Source of the DNA: Lentzea sp.
Lineage (GTDB): Bacteria > Actinomycetota > Actinomycetes > Mycobacteriales > Pseudonocardiaceae
NCBI GenBank assembly: GCA_030146905.1
Contig: JASLAV010001044.1
Coordinates: 1-7,062, forward strand
Reading direction: 5' to 3'
Length of the DNA: 7,062 nucleotides
Shown here: positions 1 through 6,155 of the stretch, one piece after another
Layout of the letters: each line of letters begins with the position of its first letter
Numbering within the stretch: position 1 is the first letter of the stretch
Translations under genes and position numbers: made by a program
The notes under the pieces: model-generated
Told to the model about the DNA's origin: nothing
The model's input: only the letters and a program-made list of their open reading frames with translations
Database searches by the model: none

Positions 1-1
1 C

Positions 2-1324
2 GCGTTGCACGCGCGGATCACCCACGCGATGGCCGAGGCGTTCGTGGCGGGCGCGTCCGACGTGCCGCGGTTCGAGCCGCCACCGTCGGCCCAGCTGCGG
101 CTGCTGACGGCCGCGAGCTGGGGGCGGCTCGACGGCATCGGTTCCGACATGAAGACCTTCCCCGCCGACCTCGCCTCCGAGCTGTGGTGGCGGGTGCACG
201 AACGCACGCTCGCGCCGTTGAGCACGGACGAGCGCCGCCTCGCCTGCGACCTGTTGCTGCGCCTGGGTTATCCGCAGCACGCGGCATCGGTGATCGGGCT
301 CGGCGTGATCGACCCGCGCACGCACGTGCTCTCACCGGACCTGGCGCTCGAACAGCTCGCCGTCCTGCGGTGCCACCTCCCGGCCTCCACCGTGGAAGCC
401 ATGGCGTTGAAGGGTGCGCGCTCCCGGCTCCCCGCCGGCACGCGGCGGGACCTGGCGTTGTTCGTGGTGTTCCGCAACGCCGCGCGAGGCGCCGACTCCA
501 CGTCCATGCGGGCCGCCGCGGCGCTCGCGATGAAGGCCTCGTCGGAGCTGCCGCGCGACGGGTTCACCGGCGCGTTGCACCGGGTGCGGCTGCACCGGGC
601 GATCGCCGCGGTGCCGTTCGTGCGGCGCGACATCGCCGAGACGCACCGGCTGCTCGGGCGGGCGCTGGAAAGCCTGGTCTCGGCCGTGCCGGGTGACGTC
701 GCGATCGACAGGCTCGCGTGGGCGGACGAGGCCTACGCCCTGTACGGCCTCCTCGTGCGGACCCACCTCGCGATCGGTCTCCACCAGCGCGCCGCCGGGT
801 ACAGCGACGAGCTGGTCGAGCTCAGTCCCGGCGACGACAGGACGTGGGCACTGCGCGGCGACGCACTGGCCGCGTGCGGCCTCCTGGACGACGCGGTGGA
901 GGCCTACGGCCGTGGTGTGGCGCTGGGTGGCTGGGGTGCCGCGCGGGCGGCCCACCTCCGGGGGTTCGTGCTGGAACGGCTGGGACGGGTGGCCGAGGCC
1001 GCCGAGTCGTACGTGCTGTCGCTGCGCGTCGACCCGACGTCCTCTGTCGAGTCAGCGGGCGTCGGCCGTGACCAGCAACCGCAGGTGCGCGCTGAGCCAG
1101 GTGTCCGCGGCAGGGGCGTCGGCGAACGCCGTGACCAGGGCCGCCGCCGTGCGCAGACCGGTGCGGTGCAGGTGCGCGCCGACCTCGCGCGCGCGGGCGA
1201 GCAGGCTGTCCGTCAGGTGGTCCAGGCCTCGATGCGCGGCCTCGGCCAGGACGGTCAGCGCGCTGTCCACACCGGAGCTCAACGGATCGGACGTCGTCAC
1301 ACCCGGCTGCAGCGGTTGCGGTGA
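2..1324 (+). CDS. TPR-repeat protein, 5' end outside the window; 3' end uncertain
   Basis: The frame is open from the first in-frame base to TGA at 1322-1324. A TTG at 5 and an ATG at 29 are possible starts, but neither has a clear ribosome binding site and the frame is open at the edge, so the gene most likely starts upstream. Numbering from the TTG, residues 1-240 are an Ala/Leu/Arg-rich helical region I do not recognise. Residues about 243-345 form roughly three tetratricopeptide repeats with the usual small/large pattern (for example WALRGDALAACGLLDDAVEAY and AHLRGFVLERLGRVAEAAESY), each ending near a Pro or Gly. TPRs are protein-binding scaffolds; no catalytic motif, signal peptide or membrane segment is seen. 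The last ~90 residues (after about 1045) are Arg/Gln/Gly-rich with no Phe, Trp, Tyr or Lys and lie antisense to the 3' end of the SWIM gene. That tail looks like run-on rather than real protein. The gene converges on the minus-strand operon and need not be functionally linked to it. Confidence 0.72.
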   Translation, partial: ALHARITHAMAEAFVAGASDVPRFEPPPSAQLRLLTAASWGRLDGIGSDMKTFPADLASELWWRVHERTLAPLSTDERRLACDLLLRLGYPQHAASVIGLGVIDPRTHVLSPDLALEQLAVLRCHLPASTVEAMALKGARSRLPAGTRRDLALFVVFRNAARGADSTSMRAAAALAMKASSELPRDGFTGALHRVRLHRAIAAVPFVRRDIAETHRLLGRALESLVSAVPGDVAIDRLAWADEAYALYGLLVRTHLAIGLHQRAAGYSDELVELSPGDDRTWALRGDALAACGLLDDAVEAYGRGVALGGWGAARAAHLRGFVLERLGRVAEAAESYVLSLRVDPTSSVESAGVGRDQQPQVRAEPGVRGRGVGERRDQGRRRAQTGAVQVRADLARAGEQAVRQVVQASMRGLGQDGQRAVHTGAQRIGRRHTRLQRLR

Positions 1325-2857
1325 GGTGTCCGCCGCGAGGTCGAGCACCACCACTCCCGCCTCGGTGAGGACGGCCACCGGGTCGACGACCAGCGCGCCG
1401 CGATGGCGGCGCACCGAGCCGGTGATGGTCGTCGGTCCCGCGCGCAACGCCGCCGCCAGCGCGTCGAGCGACCTCGGCGCCACGGCCCGATGCGTCGCTT
1501 CGAGGACGCACGTGCTGCCGGTGGGGCCGTGCAGCGTGGCGGTGAGGCGTTGCGCGGCGGGGTCGTAGACCAGATCGGACACCTCGGCGACGCGAACCGC
1601 GCGCACCAGCTCCGCCTCGACCCTCGCGCGGACCTGCCGCGGTGGCAGCTCGGCCAGTTGTGCGGCCGTGGCGTCGTAGTCGTCGACCACCAGGGCCCGC
1701 GGCAGGTGGTCCCACGCCGTGCCGACCGGGGTGAGCGAGGTCTTCGCGACCCTGCTGGTCTTCAACGCCACCACGCGGCTCGCGCTGCGGCTCGCGGACT
1801 CCGAGACGACGTTCGACGCGGCGAGGCGTTGAGCGGTGCGCAGGGGAGTGTCCCGCTGCACCAGCACCACGTCGCCCGACGCGAGGTACACGTCCGCCGT
1901 GTTCTCGGTGCGCAGTCGCGCGCCGAGCGCCGTCAGCCTGACCCGGCGCAGCGGTGTCTCCGCGGGCTCGTCCGGGCCGAGGACCTCGGCGCGCGGACCC
2001 GTGGCGGTGATGCGCGCGTGCAGCTCGGTGAGCAACGCGGCGAACAGCTCCGCCTCGTAGCCGGCACTCCTGGCGCGGTACGCGGACAGCTGGGCCAGCA
2101 GGTCGGTGATCACCGCGGCGGGCCAGTGCAGGCGCTGGGCGGTCAGGTCGCGGTGCAGGCGCTGCCACGCGACGTCGAGCACCTCGCTCGCGTTGGTGGC
2201 GCCGTCGAGCAGCAGCTGGTCGAGCAGGTCCGCGACCGCGCCCAGATCCGCCGCCGTGGTGGGGGATCCGCCCACGTCGACGGTGTCGGTGCCCTGGGCG
2301 TCGGCCTCCCGGAACGCCCACACCGCCAGCGCCGTCGCCTCGTCCTTGGTGACCGCGTCGGTGTGGACGTAGGACAGGTCGCCGGGGACGAGGAACGTGA
2401 CCGTGCAGGTCGGGAGCTCCGCCTGAGCGGTCCGGTCCTGCGCGGTGGGACGCCGGAGCTTGGCCCGGTAACCCGCCTGCAGGACCCTGCGCGCACGTCG
2501 CAGCGTGCGTTCACCCATCAACGCCACCAGGTCGTCGTCCGTCACCACGCCCGGCGACCACAGCTCGGCGGGTGCGCCGGTCTCCCGGGTGCGCTGGTAG
2601 GCCAGGACGACCGCGATGCGGTGCCGGCACACACCGGCCGCGCCGCAGCTGCACCGCGCCGCGTCGAGCGCGGTGCCCGGCGGCAACGTCGTGGTGGTGC
2701 CGTCGGGGAACTCGCCCTGGACGGCGCCATCGGCGTCGGTCTCGAGCGCGGGGACGGCGCCCGCGTCGAGCTCCTTGACGGCACGTTTCACCAGACCGCG
2801 GTTGGCCAGCGCCGCGAGCGCGTCCGTGGTCAGTGCCAGCAGGTCGGATCTGGTCAC
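1052..2857 (-). CDS. SWIM zinc finger domain protein, last gene of the MoxR operon (601 aa)
   Basis: The start is GTG at 2857-2855, overlapping the VWA gene's stop as GTGA; GGAGAAG lies 8 nt from the GGAG core to the GTG. The stop is TGA at 1054-1052. The frame stays open further upstream, but that part is a shadow of the VWA gene. Near the N-terminus (C69, C71, C77, H79) is CSCGAAGVCRH, a C-x-C-x5-C-x-H zinc ligand set of SWIM type, followed by a helix (RIAVVLAYQR). SWIM fingers bind DNA, RNA or protein. The remaining ~500 residues have no motif I can name: helical stretches at about 105-135 and 200-285, a probably beta-rich part at about 305-510 with a Ser-rich turn near 350-360 (VSESASRSASR), and a helical C-terminus at about 530-601. 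No nuclease, helicase or membrane signature is visible. Its place as fourth gene of a coupled operon argues that it serves the ATPase/VWA/DUF5682 machine, perhaps in target recognition; that role is inference. The 3' end meets the convergent TPR gene. Confidence 0.9.
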   Translation of the reverse strand: MTRSDLLALTTDALAALANRGLVKRAVKELDAGAVPALETDADGAVQGEFPDGTTTTLPPGTALDAARCSCGAAGVCRHRIAVVLAYQRTRETGAPAELWSPGVVTDDDLVALMGERTLRRARRVLQAGYRAKLRRPTAQDRTAQAELPTCTVTFLVPGDLSYVHTDAVTKDEATALAVWAFREADAQGTDTVDVGGSPTTAADLGAVADLLDQLLLDGATNASEVLDVAWQRLHRDLTAQRLHWPAAVITDLLAQLSAYRARSAGYEAELFAALLTELHARITATGPRAEVLGPDEPAETPLRRVRLTALGARLRTENTADVYLASGDVVLVQRDTPLRTAQRLAASNVVSESASRSASRVVALKTSRVAKTSLTPVGTAWDHLPRALVVDDYDATAAQLAELPPRQVRARVEAELVRAVRVAEVSDLVYDPAAQRLTATLHGPTGSTCVLEATHRAVAPRSLDALAAALRAGPTTITGSVRRHRGALVVDPVAVLTEAGVVVLDLAADTSPQPLQPGVTTSDPLSSGVDSALTVLAEAAHRGLDHLTDSLLARAREVGAHLHRTGLRTAAALVTAFADAPAADTWLSAHLRLLVTADAR

Positions 2858-3957
2858 CTGAGCTTCTCCGCAACGAATTCCGCGAGCTGTCCCGGGGTCA
2901 TGGCGCCGACGTGGGCGCCGACGTTCGCGAGGCGCTGGCCCAGCGCGCGGTCGTAGTCCGGGTTCGCCTCCTCGTCGAGCGCGGCGAGGCACAGGACGTG
3001 CGTGCCCTGCTCGCACAGGTCCTTCACCGTGCGGACCAGGTGCGCCTCGTTGCCGCCCTCGTAGAAGTCGCTGATGATCGCGACGATCGACCGGCGCGGG
3101 CTGTCGACGAGCCCCGCTCCGTAGGCCACGGCCTTCGCGATGTCCGTGCCACCGCCCAGCTGCACCTTCATCAGCAGCTCGACCGGGTCCGTCACGTCCG
3201 AGGTCAGGTCGACCACGCTGGTGTCGAACGCGACCAGGTGCGTCCTGAGGCCCGGCAACCCCCACAGGCACGCGGCGGTCACCGCCGAGTGGATCACCGA
3301 GCTGGTCATCGACCCCGACTGGTCCACCAGCAGGACCACCTGCCACTGCTCGACGTGCCGCTTGGTGCGCGACACGAACTTCGGGTGCTCGATCGCGAGC
3401 TTGCGCTCGTCGGGCTGGTAGCGCTGGAGGTTCGCCCTGATCGTGGAGCGGAAGTCGAAGTTGCGCGAGTTCTTGTGGATGCTCGGCCGGCGCGACCGCG
3501 TGCCGCTGAACGCCGTGCGCACCTCGGTCTTCAGCTTCTCCATCAGCTGCCGCACGACCGCTTCGACGATCTTGCGCGCCATCGCGAGCACGGCGGGGTT
3601 CATCAGGTGCTTGGTCCGCAGCACCGCACGCAGCAGGGCGGGGTTCGGCTCGATCCGTTGCAGCACCTCGGGATCCGTGACGATGTCCGTGATCTCGTAC
3701 CGCTCGACCGCGTCGCGTTCCAGCCGCTCGACGGTCTCCCGTGGGAAGAGGCTGTGGACGTCGTCCAGCCAATCGACCGTCTGCAGCACCGAATCCTCGC
3801 TACCGCCCTTGCGCACACCGCGTTCGGCCAGGTCGGGATCACGCCCGTAGAGCCACTCCAGCGCCGCGTCCCTGCGCGCCGCCTCGCCCTGCAGTGCGCC
3901 GGTGCAGCGCGACGCGGGTTCACCGAGGATGAGCCGCCAGCGTTCCAGGTCCGTCAT
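2854..3957 (-). CDS. VWA (MIDAS) domain protein, partner of the MoxR ATPase (367 aa)
   Basis: The ATG at 3957-3955 overlaps the upstream stop as ATGA, and the TGA at 2856-2854 overlaps the next start. A purine-rich GAAGGG lies 9 nt before the ATG. The N-terminal ~145 residues are helical and acidic/basic mixed. Residues about 148-200 are a basic linker (including NFDFRSTIRANLQRY) of the kind that precedes the VWA domain in MoxR partners. The VWA domain spans about 205-365. Its metal-ion-dependent adhesion site looks complete: D212-Q-S214-G-S216 in LLVDQSGSM, T271-D272 after a Gly triplet (LGGGTD), and D297 in IISDF. A complete MIDAS binds Mg2+/Mn2+ and a ligand carboxylate. VWA proteins encoded with MoxR ATPases (ViaA in E. 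coli is the studied case) act as adaptors or regulators of the ATPase. No signal peptide or transmembrane helix is seen, so a cytoplasmic location is expected. The domain assignment is firm; the partner assignment rests on operon context and family precedent. Confidence 0.95.
   Translation of the reverse strand: MTDLERWRLILGEPASRCTGALQGEAARRDAALEWLYGRDPDLAERGVRKGGSEDSVLQTVDWLDDVHSLFPRETVERLERDAVERYEITDIVTDPEVLQRIEPNPALLRAVLRTKHLMNPAVLAMARKIVEAVVRQLMEKLKTEVRTAFSGTRSRRPSIHKNSRNFDFRSTIRANLQRYQPDERKLAIEHPKFVSRTKRHVEQWQVVLLVDQSGSMTSSVIHSAVTAACLWGLPGLRTHLVAFDTSVVDLTSDVTDPVELLMKVQLGGGTDIAKAVAYGAGLVDSPRRSIVAIISDFYEGGNEAHLVRTVKDLCEQGTHVLCLAALDEEANPDYDRALGQRLANVGAHVGAMTPGQLAEFVAEKLR
2863..2869 (-). promoter_or_regulatory. 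Ribosome binding site of the SWIM gene
   Basis: GGAGAAG on the minus strand, with 8 nt between GGAG and the GTG at 2857. It lies inside the last codons of the VWA gene. It decides the GTG start and supports coupled translation across the GTGA overlap. Confidence 0.7.
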
Positions 3958-6155
3958 GCCAGCCCGCCCTTCACCAGCAGCGCGTCGACGCGCCGTTCCA
4001 CCGCCATCGCCTCCGCCACGACCACAGGGTCCGCGGAGAGCTTCGTGATGCTCTTGGCACTGCCCTCGACGCCGCGGTGGTCGAGGACGGTGGCCGCGAT
4101 GGTCTCCCGTTCCCTGGGCGGGAAGTAGCCGAAGGCGAGCCGCAACGCGGGCAGCGCGACCAGGAACTCGTCCTCCGTCATCGCGCTGACCAGCTCGTCC
4201 AGCACCCCGACCAGGCCGGGGCTCGCCAGCACCTCCTCCCGCGCCACCGCGAACAACCCGGCGAGCCAGTCGCCGAGCGCCTCGACGCCGCGAATCCTGC
4301 GCACGTCCGGCTTGGTGCCGAGCGCCCAGGCGAGCCCGAGCGCGGCACCGCGCAGGTCCGGCGGCGCCTGCGCGTCGTCGCTCACGCGGATCGCGACACC
4401 GGTGACGTCCGCAGGGTCCAGCGACAGCGCCGCTCTCGCGTGCAGCACGGAGTCCCTCGTCGCGGCCATCGCCTTGAGCCGCTGCGGATCGGCGGGAGCC
4501 GGTCCGCCGTGCAGGCCCTCGATCAGCCACAGCACCCTGGTCGTGGCCGCGTCGATCACGGCGCCCAGCAACGGGTCCCGCCTGGTGCCGAACAGCCTGT
4601 CGTGCCGCCAGAGACCGAGCACACCGCTCAGCACCCGCCCCAGCGCCGCGAGGTCGCCCGTCTGCCGGACGCCCTCGTTGAGGGACTCCTTGACCTTGCC
4701 GGACAACGTGGAGATCCCGCAGAGCACGGCGTCGAACAGGATGACGGCCAGCTCCTGCAGCGCGGCGTCCCGTGACCGGCGTTCGAGCACCGCTCCTGCC
4801 GCTTCCTCCAGCGTGGCGCCGTTCTCGGCGGCCTCGATCAACGCCGCGAGCCGTTCCTCGGCCGGTCGCAGCGTCCACTGCTCGTCCAGCTGGGGCCGCG
4901 CGCCCTCCGACGGCCCGCTCGTGCGCTCGAAGCCGGGAATCCGCAGCACCCGGAGGCGGTGCAGGATCCTGCTGCGCTCCAACGCCTCCGCGTCCGTGAG
5001 GTCGAGCGCGATCTTGCCCTCCCGGTCGAGCCCGTGCGTGCGCAGCAGCTCCTGCACGGCGTTGACCAACGGCGGTGCCGGCGTGCTCGGGTGCAGCCTG
5101 CCGGCCTTGCCGCCGCGCAACGCGCCGATCATCTCGACCAGGGCCGGGTGCGCACCGGGCTGCAGCGTGCCGCGCCGCGTCCACGGCGGCGGCTGCGTGA
5201 GGTCCTCGGAGATCAACGCGCTGGTCAGCCCGTCCAGCACGTCCGTGCGCGCCGGGTTGGCGTGACCCCGCAACCTGGCGAGCGCGCCTGCCTGGGTGCG
5301 CGCGGCGATCAGGTCCGCCGTGGACACCGGCTGCTGCTTCTTGCGCAGACGGGTCGCCACCGACTCGACCAGCCAGTCCGCCGCGCGCCGTGACCCGTTC
5401 TCCCACACCTGCTGGTAGTAGCCGGGCGACGGCATGCCCGACTGGTACCCGGTGAACGCGTCCAGCCGTGCGTGCGAGTACGGCACCAGGTAGCTGGCGC
5501 CCTTCTCCCGCTCCGGCACCTCCGGCCACTCGGTGCCGCCGTCGAGCATGGCTTTGAGCGCGGGGGTGTGGAAGCCGCCGGTGACGACCACGACCGGCCT
5601 GTCACCCGCGTCCGCCACCGCCGCCCGCACCCACCGGGCCATGTACTCCTCGCGGGCCGAGTCGCCCGCGTCGGCGGTGGCCGTGCCGCGCAGCAGGTCG
5701 AAGTACTCGTCCATGCCCCTCGGCTCGTCCTCGGACTCGAAGAGGTGGTCCCACAGCACGTCGACGTTGTCGACCGCGAACTCCCGGCACAACCGGTCGA
5801 CCACCTCGGCGTACCGCAGCTCCGCGTCGGCGTAGCGGTTGCTGACGTCGCGGAACGCCTCGTGCCACGCGGGCAGGTCGATGAACCTGACCTCCGCGCC
5901 GCGGCGGCGTCCCTCGGTGATCGCCACCCACTCCGGCGAGTAGTCGCAGAACGGCGACCACGACGCGTGGGTGTCCGAGTAGCTGAACAACGCGACCGGC
6001 AGCTCGTGGCCCAGCAGCAACTCGTCGATGCGCTCGTTGAAGTCGGCGGGCCCCTCGATCAGCACGTACGCGGGCCGGTGTTCCTCGATGGCGGCGGCGA
6101 CCAGCCGGGCACAGGCGGGACTGTGGTGCCGGACGCCGACGAACACGGCCCCCAT
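3954..6155 (-). CDS. DUF5682-type protein with an EreA/ChaN-like N-terminal motif set (733 aa)
   Basis: The start is ATG at 6155-6153, sharing one base with the MoxR stop (TGATG); no Shine-Dalgarno is visible, so it is probably translated by reinitiation. The stop is TGA at 3956-3954. The open frame upstream of the ATG is a shadow of the MoxR gene. The first ~200 residues alternate strands and helices and carry isolated conserved-looking polar residues: GVRHHSPA (H10, H11), LIEGPADF (E34), YSPEWVA (E75), FIDLPAWH (D93, H98), REEYMARW (R168, E169, E170) and VVVTGGFHTPAL (H196). This layout (an early G-x-x-H, a Glu on the second strand, a late G-x-x-H) resembles the erythromycin esterase/ChaN/TraB-TIKI group, so a hydrolytic or metal/haem-binding site is possible. 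A Gly/Pro/Tyr-rich segment (GYQSGMPSPGYYQ, 236-248) follows. Residues about 255-733 are mainly helical, without a known catalytic motif. No signal peptide or membrane helix is seen. The family name is from memory of this operon type; activity is inferred only. Confidence 0.85.
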   Translation of the reverse strand: MGAVFVGVRHHSPACARLVAAAIEEHRPAYVLIEGPADFNERIDELLLGHELPVALFSYSDTHASWSPFCDYSPEWVAITEGRRRGAEVRFIDLPAWHEAFRDVSNRYADAELRYAEVVDRLCREFAVDNVDVLWDHLFESEDEPRGMDEYFDLLRGTATADAGDSAREEYMARWVRAAVADAGDRPVVVVTGGFHTPALKAMLDGGTEWPEVPEREKGASYLVPYSHARLDAFTGYQSGMPSPGYYQQVWENGSRRAADWLVESVATRLRKKQQPVSTADLIAARTQAGALARLRGHANPARTDVLDGLTSALISEDLTQPPPWTRRGTLQPGAHPALVEMIGALRGGKAGRLHPSTPAPPLVNAVQELLRTHGLDREGKIALDLTDAEALERSRILHRLRVLRIPGFERTSGPSEGARPQLDEQWTLRPAEERLAALIEAAENGATLEEAAGAVLERRSRDAALQELAVILFDAVLCGISTLSGKVKESLNEGVRQTGDLAALGRVLSGVLGLWRHDRLFGTRRDPLLGAVIDAATTRVLWLIEGLHGGPAPADPQRLKAMAATRDSVLHARAALSLDPADVTGVAIRVSDDAQAPPDLRGAALGLAWALGTKPDVRRIRGVEALGDWLAGLFAVAREEVLASPGLVGVLDELVSAMTEDEFLVALPALRLAFGYFPPRERETIAATVLDHRGVEGSAKSITKLSADPVVVAEAMAVERRVDALLVKGGLA
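3967..3972 (-). promoter_or_regulatory. Probable ribosome binding site of the VWA gene
   Basis: GAAGGG on the minus strand, 9 nt before the ATG at 3957, within the 3' end of the DUF5682 gene. The match to the anti-Shine-Dalgarno is partial, and translation is likely also helped by the ATGA stop/start overlap. Confidence 0.5.

Noticed and set aside
1034..1065. Inverted repeat CCGACG / CGTCGG at the convergent gene boundary, considered as a terminator
   Set aside because: The stem is only 6 bp with a 20-nt loop and no T-run on either side. Such short matches are common by chance at this GC content.
822..2321. 499-residue minus-strand open frame overlapping the SWIM and TPR genes
   Set aside because: It is in a different frame from the SWIM gene, is extremely Arg/Gly/Pro-rich, and crosses the end of the convergent gene without any domain.
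1403..2956. 517-residue open frame on the + strand
   Set aside because: It is antisense to the SWIM gene and runs into the VWA gene. The product is Arg/Gly/Gln-rich with no domain, and the minus strand has a SWIM finger, stop/start overlap and ribosome binding site. It is a high-GC shadow frame.
2833..4128. 431-residue open frame on the + strand
   Set aside because: It lies opposite the VWA gene, whose MIDAS motif is unmistakable on the minus strand. Its composition is rich in His, Arg, Asp and Val with no recognisable fold.
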